Assembly: GCF_002795425.1 (NCBI RefSeq)
Contig: NZ_PHHA01000026.1
Coordinates: 55,137 to 119,136, forward strand
Direction of reading: 5' to 3'
Source of the DNA: Conservatibacter flavescens
GTDB taxonomy: Bacteria; Pseudomonadota; Gammaproteobacteria; Enterobacterales; Pasteurellaceae
DNA: 64,000 bases
Of the stretch, positions 9,912 through 20,035 are shown piece after piece. A program made the translations under genes and the position numbers. Each line of letters starts with the position of its first letter. Position 1 is the stretch's first letter. The notes beneath the pieces are model-generated. The model searched no databases. It was given only the letters and a program-made list of their open reading frames with translations, and was not told the origin of the DNA.

Positions 9912-10229
9912 TCATCCACCAGCTAACTTAACGACAAATCCCTTTTGTTCCAATAGCTGTTTTAACAAATCTCGCTTTTCACCTTGAATTTCTATCACTC
10001 CACCTTTCACCGAACCACCACAGCCACAGCGTTTTTTAAGTTCAGCTGCTAATAGCTTAAGTTCACTATCCGATAAATCTAATCCAGTAATTAATGAAAC
10101 ACCCGCGCCTTTTCTTCCACTGGTTTGGCGTTGTATACGTACAATACCATCACCTTTAGGGCGCGGAGTTTCGGGCGCTTTGGTTTTAATACGCCCGCTT
10201 TCCGTAGAATATACTAATTCGCTCGTCAT
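9912..10229 (-). CDS. yciH: SUI1/eIF1-family translation protein YciH
   Basis: A 105-residue protein of the SUI1 (eIF1) fold. The conserved region runs from the basic LITGLDLSDSELKLLAAELKK through KRCGCGGSVKGGVIEIQG to the C-terminal QLLEQKGFVVKLAGG. E. coli YciH affects start-codon discrimination in vitro and is tied to stress translation; it is not essential. It follows pyrF by eight bases in the same order as in E. coli (pyrF-yciH), so co-transcription is likely. Length and motifs are normal. Confidence 0.93.
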   Translation of the reverse strand: MTSELVYSTESGRIKTKAPETPRPKGDGIVRIQRQTSGRKGAGVSLITGLDLSDSELKLLAAELKKRCGCGGSVKGGVIEIQGEKRDLLKQLLEQKGFVVKLAGG

Positions 10230-10237
10230 AGGATTGT

Positions 10238-10936
10238 TCAGCTTAACCCAAGAGACGCATTAATTTTCTTCAATACTTCCACTGGCGTGGTTGACTGGGT
10301 AATTGGACGTCCAATAACAAGATAATCAGAACCCGCCTGAATAGCTTCTGAAGGGGTCATCACTCGACGTTGATCGCCAACATCACTTCCTTCAGGACGA
10401 ATACCCGGCGTGACTAATTTAAAATCTGCGCCACAAATTTCACGTAGAATGGCAACTTCTTGTGGAGAACACACTACACCATCTAACCCTGCGCGCTGAG
10501 TAAGGCGAGCTAACCGCATGACTTGCTCCATTGGAGAAGTATTAATACCAATTTGTAATAAATCTACATCTTCCATACTCGTCAGCACTGTGACTGAGAT
10601 CAACAAAGGCGCATCTTTACCATAAGGTTCTAAAATACGCTTGGCTTCTTCCATCATACGCAAACCACCACTAGCGTGTAAATCAACCATCCACACCCCA
10701 AGATCTGCCGCTGAGCGCACTGCTCTTGCTACCGTATTTGGAATATCATGATATTTTAAATCAAGAAATACATCAAACCCTCTACTGTGCAACTGTTTAA
10801 CAAACTCAGTACCTAAGGTTGTGAACATTTCTTTACCCACTTTTAATCGACATAAGCTAGGATCTATTTGGTCAACTAATGCTAAAGCTTCATGTTCGGT
10901 TTCATAATCTAAAGCAACAATAACTTTACTGTCCAT
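10238..10936 (-). CDS. pyrF: Orotidine 5'-phosphate decarboxylase
   Basis: PyrF makes UMP from OMP, the last step of de novo pyrimidine synthesis. The 232-residue TIM barrel has the catalytic D-x-K-x-x-D set at D59, K61 and D64 ([12 protein letters not shown]). The phosphate-binding motifs VTPGIRP and VIGRPITQS are also present. It starts 14 bases after lapB and is followed by yciH, the E. coli order lapA-lapB-pyrF-yciH. Confidence 0.97.
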   Translation of the reverse strand: MDSKVIVALDYETEHEALALVDQIDPSLCRLKVGKEMFTTLGTEFVKQLHSRGFDVFLDLKYHDIPNTVARAVRSAADLGVWMVDLHASGGLRMMEEAKRILEPYGKDAPLLISVTVLTSMEDVDLLQIGINTSPMEQVMRLARLTQRAGLDGVVCSPQEVAILREICGADFKLVTPGIRPEGSDVGDQRRVMTPSEAIQAGSDYLVIGRPITQSTTPVEVLKKINASLGLS

Positions 10937-10950
10937 GATTTTCCTCTTAA

Positions 10951-12138
10951 TTAATTCTCTATACCACGAATCGGTTTAACACTCTCCCATTGACGACAAG
11001 ACGGACAACACCAAGTGAGTTTATGGCTGTGATAGCCACAAGTCGTACAACGATAACTAAAGCTTTGTTTAATACGTTCTCCTACCATCTTATGCAACAA
11101 GATCAGGCTATCTCTTCCTCGCCCAGTCTCTGCTTCATCAATTTGGAATTGGATAAAACGATGAAAAATATACATGCTTGGATTTTTATGCAATTGCTGA
11201 TAAAGTTTTGCTTGTGCTGAAGCTCGTCCATCTTGCTCTTCAATTAAATCAGCCAATGCTAGATCAATACTGCTATTACTCACTTGCTGACTCGCGCGAA
11301 TTAAAAATAACTCAAAATTTTCTAAATGCCCAAGTTGTTGATAGCAATATTTTAAGGTATCTAATACCTCCCCAATATAAGCCGGATTTTGTTGTAAAAT
11401 ATTTTCTAAGTTTTTGACCGCACTTTGATAGTCACTTTCCTTAATCAACACCGAAGCAAGTAACATAGAAGCTCGGGCGCAGCTAGGTGAAACTCTGAGC
11501 GCTTCTATTAATAGTGTTTTAGGCTCACCTGTTCCATTTCTCAGCAGCTCATTAGCATATTCACAATAATAATGCGCTAATTCAATATTATTCTCTTTTG
11601 GCGCTATTTGTGCTAACTTTTGAGCCACATTGACTGCTTTTTTCCATTCTTTTGTTTTTTGATAAATTTTAGCAAGTTGCTGTAAAGCACCTTCCGCAAA
11701 ATCCGGCTCATCTACTAGAATAATATATAAACTTTCAGCACGATCATAAAAACCTACCGTCATAAAATCTTTTGCTAATTGTTGTTTTGCTAACAATTTT
11801 TGCTCAAAACTATAATCAGGGCTACGATCTAAAGCTTGATGAATCCGCAAAGCGCGGTCAACTTCACCACGCGAACGAAATAAATTACCTAATGTCAGCT
11901 CTGCTTCAAACTGTGAACCGCTATCAATTTCATTTTCGGACTGCTGTTTTTGTAACATATCCAAAAATAAATCAACAGCTTTCTCTTGTTGATTAGATAA
12001 CAAGAAGTTCACACCTGTGACATAATCACGGGATAGTTTATTACTAATATCTTCCTGATCTCGCTTTGCACTACGATGTCCCATGTACCAACCATAGGCC
12101 ACCGCAATAGGCAAAAGCAAGAAAAGTAATTCAAGCAT
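10951..12138 (-). CDS. lapB: LPS assembly protein LapB (YciM)
   Basis: LapB is an inner-membrane-anchored TPR protein that helps FtsH degrade LpxC and so balances LPS and phospholipid synthesis. The 395-residue protein begins with a membrane helix ([19 protein letters not shown]). It then has a string of TPR units containing the conserved [19 protein letters not shown], and ends with a rubredoxin-like zinc motif (CTTCG near residue 364 and CCPSCR) with PIRG. A GTG lies directly before the ATG at 12138; I use the ATG because the family starts MLELL. The gene follows lapA with two bases between stop and start. Confidence 0.94.
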   Translation of the reverse strand: MLELLFLLLPIAVAYGWYMGHRSAKRDQEDISNKLSRDYVTGVNFLLSNQQEKAVDLFLDMLQKQQSENEIDSGSQFEAELTLGNLFRSRGEVDRALRIHQALDRSPDYSFEQKLLAKQQLAKDFMTVGFYDRAESLYIILVDEPDFAEGALQQLAKIYQKTKEWKKAVNVAQKLAQIAPKENNIELAHYYCEYANELLRNGTGEPKTLLIEALRVSPSCARASMLLASVLIKESDYQSAVKNLENILQQNPAYIGEVLDTLKYCYQQLGHLENFELFLIRASQQVSNSSIDLALADLIEEQDGRASAQAKLYQQLHKNPSMYIFHRFIQFQIDEAETGRGRDSLILLHKMVGERIKQSFSYRCTTCGYHSHKLTWCCPSCRQWESVKPIRGIEN

Positions 12139-12140
12139 CA

Positions 12141-12431
12141 CTACGCAGCCTTACGCGCTGTAGTGAGTTCGCTGATTTGCTGTGATTGGCGTTTGACCTG
12201 ACGGTTTAATGCCATATTTTTAATCTTCAGTTTTAAATAAAAGAATCCAGTAATCAACCAACCAAGAATAAGCCCTAAGCCAAATAGAATAGCGACGAGA
12301 GTTGAAAGCTGAAGTTCACTTTGCGCCACGATATAATTGAAATGAATAACTTGATCATTATTCGCGCCAATTGTCACGGCAACAAGAATAATGGCTAATA
12401 CGATCACAAAGCTTAAAATATACTTCAACAT
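12141..12431 (-). CDS. lapA: Lipopolysaccharide assembly protein LapA (YciS)
   Basis: A 96-residue DUF1049/LapA protein with two transmembrane segments (about residues 5-22 and 43-66) and a basic cytoplasmic tail that ends in a short helix. LapA partners LapB in control of LPS synthesis. Gene order lapA-lapB is conserved and the two genes almost touch. The family is short and variable, but length, topology and context agree. Confidence 0.9.
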   Translation of the reverse strand: MLKYILSFVIVLAIILVAVTIGANNDQVIHFNYIVAQSELQLSTLVAILFGLGLILGWLITGFFYLKLKIKNMALNRQVKRQSQQISELTTARKAA

Positions 12432-12515
12432 ATTGTCCCCTTTTCAAATAACACAAATAATAGCTTCATTATGCCAAAAATAGCTACAAGGTTATAGCAA
12501 AAAATGATAATAAAA

Positions 12516-12549
12516 ACAAAAAACGACACCCTAAAGTGTCGTTTTTATT
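12516..12549 (-). terminator. Terminator after ihfB
   Basis: On the minus strand AAAAACGACACTTT pairs with the following GGTGTCGTTTTTT around a short loop. This separates rpsA-ihfB from lapAB. The symmetrical A and T runs would also let it work on the plus strand. Confidence 0.8.
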
Positions 12550-12560
12550 AGTGAGTTAAA

Positions 12561-12845
12561 TTATGCTTGCGCATCAACGCGCTCTCTCAGCTCTTTTCCC
12601 GCTTTAAAGTGTGGCACGCATTTTGCCTCTAATTTCACTTGTTCACCCGTTTTCGGATTACGTCCTAATCGCGGTTGACGAAAGTGTAATGAGAAGCTAC
12701 CAAAACCACGCACTTCAATGCGGCTACCTTTTTCCAGTGATAAAGACATCTGTTCAAGAATTTCTTTTACAGCATTTTCAACACTTTTCATCGGGAGATT
12801 CTGGTTTTTAGCCACCAGATTTTCAATAAGCTCAGATTTAGTCAT
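12561..12845 (-). CDS. ihfB: Integration host factor beta subunit
   Basis: IHF-beta pairs with IHF-alpha to bend DNA at promoters, recombination sites and origins. The 94-residue HU/IHF fold has the conserved arm GRNPKTGE with the intercalating proline at position 64 and the start [10 protein letters not shown] typical of the beta subunit. It lies 50 bases after rpsA, the arrangement cmk-rpsA-ihfB known from enterobacteria, and is followed by its own terminator. Confidence 0.97.
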   Translation of the reverse strand: MTKSELIENLVAKNQNLPMKSVENAVKEILEQMSLSLEKGSRIEVRGFGSFSLHFRQPRLGRNPKTGEQVKLEAKCVPHFKAGKELRERVDAQA

Positions 12846-12895
12846 AATTTTCTCCTCATATAGCGAGTGAGTTACACCCGTTAATCGAACGTTAA

Positions 12896-14545
12896 TTACT
12901 CACCTTTAGCAGCTTTGAAAGCTTCAGCCATAGCATTTGGAATAGCAACTTCTTCTTGTTTGTTATTCACATTTGCAACCGCTGCTGCTTCTTCAGCTTG
13001 ATCTTTTGCACGAACAGATAAGTGAACAATACGCGCTTTGCGATCAACGCCAGTATATTTTGCTTCAACTACATCACCAGCATTAACTTCATCAGTTAAG
13101 TCTGCTGCACGGATAAAGCCTTCAACACCTGCATCTAATTCAACTTTAGCACCTTTGCTATCAGATTCAACTACTTTCGCGCTTAATACTGCACCTTTTT
13201 TAGTATCATTTACAAAGTTAGTAAATGGATCTGATTCTAATTGCTTGATACCTAAAGAGATACGTTCTTTTACTGCATCAACTTGTAATACTACAGCGGC
13301 AACTTCATCACCTTTTTTGTATGAACGAACCGCTTCTTCACCTGGTACATTCCAAGAAATATCAGATAAATGTACTAAACCGTCAATACCGCCTTCAAGT
13401 CCGATGAAAATACCAAAGTCAGTAATCGATTTAATTTTGCCTTCAACACGATCATTCTTATTGTGTGTCTCAGCAAATTGTTGCCATGGATTTGGTTTAC
13501 ATTGTTTTAAACCTAATGAAATACGACGACGCTCTTCATCAATCTCAAGCACCATCACTTCAACAACATCGCCAAGGCTCACAACTTTAGATGGGTGAAT
13601 GTTTTTATTTGTCCAATCCATTTCAGAAACATGAACTAAACCTTCAACACCGTCTAAAATTTCAACGAAGCAACCATAATCTGTTAAGTTAGTTACTTTA
13701 CCAGTTAATTTGCTACCTACTGGGTGATTTTCAGCAATCGCAACCCATGGGTCTTGACCTAATTGTTTTAAACCTAAAGAAACACGAGTACGATCTTTGT
13801 CAAATTTCAATACTTTAACTGTGATCTCATCACCAACATTAACAATTTCACTTGGGTGTTTAACACGTTTCCAAGCCATATCAGTGATATGCAATAAACC
13901 ATCAACACCGCCTAAATCAACGAATGCACCGTAATCGGTCAAGTTTTTAACTGTACCTTTCACTTCTGCGCCTTCCGCTAAGTTCGCTAGAATTTCTTCA
14001 CGATCTTGGCTATTTTCTGATTCGATAACCGCACGACGAGAAACCACGACATTATTGCGTTTTTGATCAAGCTTAATTACTTTAAATTCTAATTCTTTGC
14101 CTTCTAAATGCAAAGTATCGCGCACTGGGCGAGTATCCACTAAAGAACCCGGTAAGAATGCACGAACACCGTTTAGCTCAACTGTGAAACCACCTTTCAC
14201 TTTGCCGTTGATTAAACCGACAACAGTAGCTTGTTCTTCGTATGCTTTTTCTAATTCAATCCAAGATTCATGACGTACAGCTTTCTCGCGAGAAAGTTTT
14301 GTTTCACCAAAACCGTCTTCTACTGCGTCTAAAGCTACATTAACAACGTCGCCAACTTGTACTTCTAATTCGCCTTGAGCATTTAAAAACTCTTCGACAG
14401 GAATTGCAGATTCTGATTTTAAACCAGCGTCAACAAGTACAAAGCCTTTTTGGATAGCAACAACAGTACCGCTAACGATTGAACCTTGACGAGTTTCAAG
14501 GTCTTTTAATGATTCTTCAAATAGTTGAGCAAAAGATTCAGTCAT
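12896..14545 (-). CDS. rpsA: 30S ribosomal protein S1
   Basis: S1 binds mRNA leaders on the small ribosomal subunit and allows initiation on structured or weak-ribosome-site messages. The 549-residue protein shows six S1/OB repeats; copies 3-5 are clearest ([60 protein letters not shown]). It starts [13 protein letters not shown] as in other gammaproteobacteria. The leader has only a weak ribosome site (AAAGAAG), consistent with known S1 autoregulation. A 101-base gap separates it from cmk. Confidence 0.98.
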   Translation of the reverse strand: MTESFAQLFEESLKDLETRQGSIVSGTVVAIQKGFVLVDAGLKSESAIPVEEFLNAQGELEVQVGDVVNVALDAVEDGFGETKLSREKAVRHESWIELEKAYEEQATVVGLINGKVKGGFTVELNGVRAFLPGSLVDTRPVRDTLHLEGKELEFKVIKLDQKRNNVVVSRRAVIESENSQDREEILANLAEGAEVKGTVKNLTDYGAFVDLGGVDGLLHITDMAWKRVKHPSEIVNVGDEITVKVLKFDKDRTRVSLGLKQLGQDPWVAIAENHPVGSKLTGKVTNLTDYGCFVEILDGVEGLVHVSEMDWTNKNIHPSKVVSLGDVVEVMVLEIDEERRRISLGLKQCKPNPWQQFAETHNKNDRVEGKIKSITDFGIFIGLEGGIDGLVHLSDISWNVPGEEAVRSYKKGDEVAAVVLQVDAVKERISLGIKQLESDPFTNFVNDTKKGAVLSAKVVESDSKGAKVELDAGVEGFIRAADLTDEVNAGDVVEAKYTGVDRKARIVHLSVRAKDQAEEAAAVANVNNKQEEVAIPNAMAEAFKAAKGE

Positions 14546-14646
14546 TTTTTAATCTTCTTTTTAATAAATAATAACGTCCACTCTACATTCCATTAAAAGT
14601 GGGGCTGATAATAAATGTCTATCCTTCCATGAATAAACGGGTTAGA

Positions 14647-15321
14647 TTATAGTGATTTTAATTGTTGATGAATATAATTCAGGGCTGTTTCAATCACCTG
14701 TTCAATAGATAATACCGTTGAATCTAACAACAATGCATCATCGGCTGGAACCAATGGCGCGACCGCACGATTTCGGTCACGAAAATCTCGCGCCTTAATC
14801 TCGGCTAAAATCTCGTCAAAGTTACCATTAATTCCTTTGTTTTGCAACTGTTTGAGCCGTCTTTTTGCTCTTTCTTCTGCGCTCGCATCTAAAAAAATCT
14901 TCACTTGTGCATGAGGAAAGACTACCGTTCCCATATCTCGACCATCAGCCACCAATCCTTTTTCAGTGGCAAAATCTTGTTGACGCTGTAATAAAGCAGC
15001 TCGCACCAATGGAAAAACAGCTACTTGTGATGCGGCATCCGCAGTTTCCTGCGTACGAATTTGCTGACTCACATCCTCGCTGTTAAGCCAAACTGTCACT
15101 TCACCATTTTGGGGAATAAATTGTAAATCCAAATGACGGGCAACCTCAGCCAAAGCCTTTTCATCATCTAATGCAACACCTTTTTTCAAAGCTGCTAACC
15201 CTGTGACACGATAAATTGCCCCTGAATCTAACAAATTAAAACCTAATTTGTCTGCCAATGCGTAACAAAGTGTTCCTTTACCCGCACCACTTGGCCCGTC
15301 GACTGTAATAATCACGTTCAT
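14647..15321 (-). CDS. cmk: Cytidylate kinase
   Basis: Cmk phosphorylates CMP and dCMP and so recycles cytidine nucleotides. The 224-residue protein has the P-loop GPSGAGKGT (residues 9-17), the NMP-binding [12 protein letters not shown] region, and the bacterial Cmk motif [12 protein letters not shown] with the lid segment [13 protein letters not shown]. Upstream at 10 bases ends a membrane-protein gene; downstream is rpsA, the usual partner. Confidence 0.97.
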   Translation of the reverse strand: MNVIITVDGPSGAGKGTLCYALADKLGFNLLDSGAIYRVTGLAALKKGVALDDEKALAEVARHLDLQFIPQNGEVTVWLNSEDVSQQIRTQETADAASQVAVFPLVRAALLQRQQDFATEKGLVADGRDMGTVVFPHAQVKIFLDASAEERAKRRLKQLQNKGINGNFDEILAEIKARDFRDRNRAVAPLVPADDALLLDSTVLSIEQVIETALNYIHQQLKSL

Positions 15322-15331
15322 GCTTTAATTC

Positions 15332-16132
15332 CTAAACTAACATAAGTATATTGGGTAAACATACCGACACACCTAAAGTAAATAAAAGTGCGGTATAATT
15401 AAGCTGCGTTTTTTTCAAGATAGGAAGTGTGAAAAAAGCTAATAAAATCAGGTGTAAACCAAAATACCCACCATAGAGGCCAAAAGATTGTGAAACCTCC
15501 GCAGCACTGAGCCATAATAAAATTAACGTCATCACCGCATTCAATAATAGCAACATTACGCCAATAAACGGCAACAACGCAATGAAAGCTTGTAAGCGAT
15601 TTTTAGATAAAACTAATGCAATATAAGCTAAGATGATTCCTGTGATTGCTTGTGTTAATGGGTTAAATTGCAACCAGGCTAGACTCGGTAATAAACTTAA
15701 CATTAACAAATATGCCGCCATACCAAAAATACCCGCAATAAAGCCCATCATTAAAACGTTATTACGTACATTCTCTTCTTGTGGTTGTTTCCATATCGTT
15801 AAACTCATCACCACGCCACACAAACACATCACATCTGTCAGGACAAAATGGTAATTCGAAAATAAGCTGATTCCAAACCAAATTCCCCAAAACAAGAGAA
15901 ATCCACGACAAATCTTACTCAAACGTCCTCGTTGCCCAAGACAAATGTCCCCTTTCCAAAATACAATTTGACAAACTAACTGTCCAACTAAAATCGCAAA
16001 AGCAAAATGGGATAACGCACGCTCAAAAGTATACCCTTCTAACATGGCAACCAAATCTAAGCAAAGTAAGAATAACACGGGAAAAATCCCAAAAAGCGCG
16101 GTCAAAAATGACGAAGTTTTTTCATCTGACAT
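15332..16132 (-). CDS. Multipass inner-membrane protein of unknown function
   Basis: About 266 residues with roughly eight to ten hydrophobic segments and short loops; no charged catalytic motif is visible. An ATG at 16144 would add four residues, but GGAAAC sits just before the ATG at 16132, so I prefer that one. It runs into cmk with a 10-base gap and may share its transcript. I do not recognise the family. An uptake signal lies at 15386 near the 3' end. Confidence 0.65.
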   Translation of the reverse strand: MSDEKTSSFLTALFGIFPVLFLLCLDLVAMLEGYTFERALSHFAFAILVGQLVCQIVFWKGDICLGQRGRLSKICRGFLLFWGIWFGISLFSNYHFVLTDVMCLCGVVMSLTIWKQPQEENVRNNVLMMGFIAGIFGMAAYLLMLSLLPSLAWLQFNPLTQAITGIILAYIALVLSKNRLQAFIALLPFIGVMLLLLNAVMTLILLWLSAAEVSQSFGLYGGYFGLHLILLAFFTLPILKKTQLNYTALLFTLGVSVCLPNILMLV

Positions 16133-16144
16133 AAATGTTTCCAT

Positions 16145-16445
16145 TAAAAACGAATTTATTGCACTAATTATGCCATAATTTTATAAAACTCTCTAAATAA
16201 TTGAGTGCAAAAATAGATTCATTTTCCTTTTGAAAAGACATACTTATACCAGGCTTGTCATACTCCTTCGCCTACAATCATGACATCTTGTTTCTTCATC
16301 AGAACCGTAATATCGGTTTTCTCTACAGACATGGACTGCCATAAACCGCCTACCTTGACAGACAATTTTAGTTATAGGTTTATTAGTAAAACTATGCCAT
16401 AATTCCTATGAATTTGATCTTCTCTCAACTAAAAGGATATTTATT
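16145..16445. other. 301-base divergent intergenic region
   Basis: This region separates the minus-strand membrane-protein gene from gloA. It is AT-rich and should hold both promoters. A small stem (AACCG/CGGTT near 16305-16316, followed by TTTTC) and a TTGACA hexamer near 16355 are present, but I cannot assign a convincing -10 at correct spacing. I see no RNA gene or short coding frame with a ribosome site. Confidence 0.4.
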
Positions 16446-16853
16446 ATGCGAATTTTACATACTATGATCCGTGTTGGTGATTTACAACGCGCTATTCAAT
16501 TTTATCAAGATGTACTCGGTATGCGTTTACTACGTACAAGCGAAAACCCTGAATATAAATATTCTCTCGCATTTTTAGGTTATGAAGATGAAGACAAATC
16601 TGCGGTTATCGAATTAACCTATAACTGGGGTGTCACGGAGTATGATCATGGTTCTGCATTTGGCCATATCGCGATTGGTTGCGACGATATCTATGCAACT
16701 TGTGAAGCCGTACGCGCTGCTGGCGGGAAAGTTACCCGTGAGCCCGGCCCTGTCAAAGGCGGAACAACCGTTATCGCTTTTGTGGAAGACCCAGATGGTT
16801 ATAAAATTGAGTTTATTGAAAATAAAAGCGCCAAATCCGCATTAGGTAATTAA
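16446..16853 (+). CDS. gloA: Lactoylglutathione lyase (glyoxalase I)
   Basis: GloA isomerises the hemithioacetal of methylglyoxal and glutathione to S-lactoylglutathione. The 135-residue protein has the four metal ligands of the Ni-type enzyme at His5, Glu56, His74 and Glu122. The motifs GHIAIGCDD and [11 protein letters not shown] are typical of the family. AAAAGGATATTTATT precedes the start. It is followed at once by a hairpin and rnt in the same direction. Confidence 0.97.
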   Translation: MRILHTMIRVGDLQRAIQFYQDVLGMRLLRTSENPEYKYSLAFLGYEDEDKSAVIELTYNWGVTEYDHGSAFGHIAIGCDDIYATCEAVRAAGGKVTREPGPVKGGTTVIAFVEDPDGYKIEFIENKSAKSALGN

Positions 16854-16859
16854 TCTTAT

Positions 16860-16896
16860 ACTCCGCATACCTCTTTTTATATGTTGTATGCGGAGC
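16860..16896 (+). terminator. Hairpin between gloA and rnt (weak terminator or translation-control stem)
   Basis: CTCCGCATAC at 16861-16870 is a perfect 10-base complement of GTATGCGGAG at 16886-16895, followed by CTTTCTTG. The T run is broken, so termination would be partial. The 3' arm contains the GGAG nearest the rnt start, so the stem could also hide the ribosome site. Confidence 0.55.
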
Positions 16897-16908
16897 TTTC
16901 TTGATACT

Positions 16909-17547
16909 ATGACTAACGAACAACCAACTAATTTTAATTTGTTAAAAAATCGCTTTCGTGGCTATCTTCCTGTGATTATTGATGTTGAAACGGCAGGATT
17001 TAACGCCAAAACAGATGCCCTACTGGAATTAGCGGCGATCACTGTAAAAATGGATGAACACGGCATTTTATCCCCTGATCAAAAATGTCACTTCCATATT
17101 CAACCTTTTGAAGGGGCAAATATTAACCCTGATTCTCTAAAATTTAATGGAATTGATATTCATAATCCGCTACGCGGTGCGGTACCCGAAGATATTGCAA
17201 TAAGCGAACTGTTCAAAATGGTACGCAAAGCGCAAAAAAGCGCTGAATGTCAGCGTTCAATTATCGTCGCTCATAATGCTGCTTTTGATCAAAGTTTTCT
17301 TATGGCTGCTGCTGAGCGGACACAAATTAAACGCAATCCATTTCACCCATTTTCCATGTTCGATACTGCAACACTCAGCGGTTTTATGTTTGGGCAAACC
17401 GTATTAGTCAAGGCCTGTCAAGCGGCACAAATCGAATTTGATGGCAAACAAGCGCACTCCGCTCTTTATGACACCGAGCGAACAGCAGAATTATTTTGTT
17501 TTATGGTCAACCGTTTAAAAACGCTAGGAGGCTTTCCCCTAAGCTAA
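16909..17547 (+). CDS. rnt: Ribonuclease T
   Basis: RNase T trims the 3' ends of tRNA, 5S and 23S rRNA. The 212-residue DEDD exonuclease has Exo [10 protein letters not shown], Exo [12 protein letters not shown] and Exo [17 protein letters not shown]. An ATG at 16888 would begin inside a strong hairpin; the ATG at 16909 gives the family length and avoids it. It lies downstream of gloA in the same direction. An uptake signal follows the stop at 17577. Confidence 0.95.
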   Translation: MTNEQPTNFNLLKNRFRGYLPVIIDVETAGFNAKTDALLELAAITVKMDEHGILSPDQKCHFHIQPFEGANINPDSLKFNGIDIHNPLRGAVPEDIAISELFKMVRKAQKSAECQRSIIVAHNAAFDQSFLMAAAERTQIKRNPFHPFSMFDTATLSGFMFGQTVLVKACQAAQIEFDGKQAHSALYDTERTAELFCFMVNRLKTLGGFPLS

Positions 17548-17665
17548 AAAATCAATAGACTGTTTTTTTAACATAAAAGTGCGGTCTTTTTTTTCAAACT
17601 TCTAGACAAACCATTTTTTTTTAGTACATTTAAACATAGACTTTTATTTTATCCTAGGAGCCTCA

Positions 17666-19024
17666 ATGCTATTTTCGAATGAAGTTGTTATATCAATCAT
17701 GGTATTACTAATACTTAGCTTGCTGCGTATTAATGTCGTACTCGCATTAGTTATTTCCGCGATTACTGCCGGGTTATGTGGTGGACTAGATATATCAGAA
17801 ACCATCAAATCTTTTACCAATGGTTTAGGTGGTGGCGCTGAAGTTGCCATGAACTATGCCATTCTAGGCGCTTTTGCTGTCGCTATATCCAAATCAGGCA
17901 TTACCGATTTATTAGCATTCAAAGTTATCAAACGCTTAGGCCACACACCAAGTAGCCGTGCCGTTTTTCGTTTTAAATACCTTATTTTGACGATTCTACT
18001 ACTATTTGCTATTTCCTCACAAAACCTTTTACCGGTACACATTGCCTTTATCCCAATTGTGATCCCTCCATTATTAAATATTTTTAATAAATTGAACCTT
18101 GATCGTCGAGCAGTGGCTTGTGTACTGACTTTTGGTTTGACGGCTACCTATATGTTATTGCCTGTCGGCTTTGGAAAAATCTTTATTGAAAGTGTACTGA
18201 TGAAAAACATCAATCAAGTCGGCGCACCATTAGGGCTACAAACCTCTGTATCTGATATTTCCTTAGCGATGTTGATCCCTGTTATTGGTATGATTATCGG
18301 CTTACTCACAGCGGTATTTATTAGCTATCGTAAACCACGTGACTATGTTGCGATGAATACTGAATTAACAACTACGGATCTTGAAGCCCATATTGCCAAT
18401 ATTAAACCATTCCATATCGGTATTAGTTTCCTTGCAATTATTGCCACCTTCGCTATCCAACTCTTTACCAGTTCTACCATTATTGGGGGAATGGTCGGCT
18501 TAATTATTTTTGCTGCTGGAGGCGTGTTTAAATTAAAAGAAAGTAATGATGTATTCCAACAAGGCTTACGCTTAATGGCGATGATCGGCTTTGTCATGAT
18601 CGCAGCTTCTGGCTTTGCAAATGTCATCAATACAACCGGTGGCGTTTCTGAGCTAGTTGAATCTTTCAGTCAAGGTTTAGGCTCAGACAGCAAAGGTTTA
18701 GCCGCGTTCTTAATGCTACTCATTGGATTACTTATCACAATGGGAATCGGTTCATCTTTTTCCACTGTGCCAATTATTACCTCCATTTATGTACCACTTT
18801 GTTTATCTTTTGGCTTTTCGCCATTAGCCACTGTTGCCATCATTGGCGTAGCAGCTGCGCTGGGCGATGCGGGTTCTCCTGCTTCAGATTCAACATTAGG
18901 TCCAACTTCAGGTTTAAATGCTGATGGTAAACATGATCATATTTGGGATTCAGTGGTTCCAACCTTTATTCACTACAATATCCCATTAATGATTTTTGGT
19001 TGGATTGCTGCGATGACTTTATAA
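17666..19024 (+). CDS. Na+/H+ antiporter-like transporter (YuiF/NhaC-superfamily)
   Basis: A 452-residue transporter of the ion-transporter superfamily with about 11-12 membrane segments. Conserved features are the opening [19 protein letters not shown], the loop [23 protein letters not shown], and near the C-terminus [29 protein letters not shown], a signature of the YuiF group. These proteins are annotated as Na+/H+ antiporters, and some relatives carry amino acids, so the substrate is open. CCTAGGAG precedes the start. It is followed by an auxin-efflux-family transporter 51 bases downstream and may be co-transcribed. Confidence 0.8.
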   Translation: MLFSNEVVISIMVLLILSLLRINVVLALVISAITAGLCGGLDISETIKSFTNGLGGGAEVAMNYAILGAFAVAISKSGITDLLAFKVIKRLGHTPSSRAVFRFKYLILTILLLFAISSQNLLPVHIAFIPIVIPPLLNIFNKLNLDRRAVACVLTFGLTATYMLLPVGFGKIFIESVLMKNINQVGAPLGLQTSVSDISLAMLIPVIGMIIGLLTAVFISYRKPRDYVAMNTELTTTDLEAHIANIKPFHIGISFLAIIATFAIQLFTSSTIIGGMVGLIIFAAGGVFKLKESNDVFQQGLRLMAMIGFVMIAASGFANVINTTGGVSELVESFSQGLGSDSKGLAAFLMLLIGLLITMGIGSSFSTVPIITSIYVPLCLSFGFSPLATVAIIGVAAALGDAGSPASDSTLGPTSGLNADGKHDHIWDSVVPTFIHYNIPLMIFGWIAAMTL

Positions 19025-19075
19025 TTCCCATGGGGATTGTTGTACCAATCCCCTCTTTTCTATATAGGGTGTACA

Positions 19076-20035
19076 ATGAATGCAGAACTTCTTGACTCAC
19101 TAGGGTTTTCAGCCACTGTTTTTTTGCCAAATATTTTAATGCTATTACTCGGCATTTTTTTGCGCAATCGTCGCTTAATTGATGACAAATTTTGTGATCA
19201 AGCCTCTAGATTGGTCTTTAATGTCACACTTCCGTTATTGTTATTTTTAGGTATCGCCACAAACCCAATAAACTACCACACACAAGCCCTCAGTATTTTA
19301 GTGGGAGTCCTTACAACATTATTGTTATTTTTTGGCGCTGAGTTTATTGCGGCTAAAATGATCCCTAATCGCAAAGAACGGGGCATCTTTGTACAAGGCG
19401 TGTTTCGTGGGAATACTGGGATTATGGGATTATCGCTATGTGCCAATGCTTATGGCACTGCTGGGCTTGCTGCCGCAGCTGTTTATGTAGCATTAATTAC
19501 CTTACTCTACAATGTATTGGCCGTTTTAACCTTAACTCGCTCCCTTTCAGAGCAAGGGAAAACCAATATTCTTGCCATACTAAAAAGCTTGATTAAAAAC
19601 CCTCTCATTATCGCGATTATTATTGCTTTATTTTTCAATAAAATGCACTTTAGTTTGCCAAAACCATTATTGAGCACAGCAAATTATCTTGCGAATATCA
19701 CACTGCCACTTGCCTTACTTTGCGCTGGTGCAAGTCTCAATTTTAGAGGATTGTTTAGCACATCTGCTGTCTCTGTGTGGTCAAGTATCGGGCGTGTTAT
19801 TATCGCGCCTTTAGTCATTGTGTTTATGGCTAAAGCCATGGGCTTGGAAGGAATGAGTCTTGGTATTATCTATTTAGTCTCTGCCACCCCTGTTGCTTCT
19901 GCAAGTTATGTCATGACGCGTAGCATGGGTGGAAATGCGACGATTGCAGCGAATATTATCGGATTAACAACTATCGGTTCATTATTTATTTCTGCTATTG
20001 GAATTGTGATTTTAAGCCAATTGGGTTGGATGTAA
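19076..20035 (+). CDS. AEC (auxin efflux carrier) family transporter
   Basis: A 319-residue ten-segment membrane protein with the two-part AEC fold: the N-terminal half contains FRGNTGIMGLSLCANAYG and the C-terminal half LCAGASLNFRGLF and SATPVASASYVMTRSMGG. Bacterial members export or take up organic acids such as malate; the substrate cannot be read here. The frame is open from 19037, but AGGGTGTACA before the ATG at 19076 fits better. Its 3' end overlaps the 3' end of the convergent pilD by 24 bases. Confidence 0.85.
   Translation: MNAELLDSLGFSATVFLPNILMLLLGIFLRNRRLIDDKFCDQASRLVFNVTLPLLLFLGIATNPINYHTQALSILVGVLTTLLLFFGAEFIAAKMIPNRKERGIFVQGVFRGNTGIMGLSLCANAYGTAGLAAAAVYVALITLLYNVLAVLTLTRSLSEQGKTNILAILKSLIKNPLIIAIIIALFFNKMHFSLPKPLLSTANYLANITLPLALLCAGASLNFRGLFSTSAVSVWSSIGRVIIAPLVIVFMAKAMGLEGMSLGIIYLVSATPVASASYVMTRSMGGNATIAANIIGLTTIGSLFISAIGIVILSQLGWM

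Noticed and set aside
13038..13598. 186-residue frame on the plus strand inside rpsA
   Set aside because: It is antisense to strongly conserved S1 repeats, Ser/Thr/Pro-rich in a way that mirrors the complementary codons, and has no family resemblance.
17577..17595. Uptake signal plus T run after rnt as a terminator
   Set aside because: The single uptake signal has no complementary arm nearby, so no stem can be drawn before the T run.
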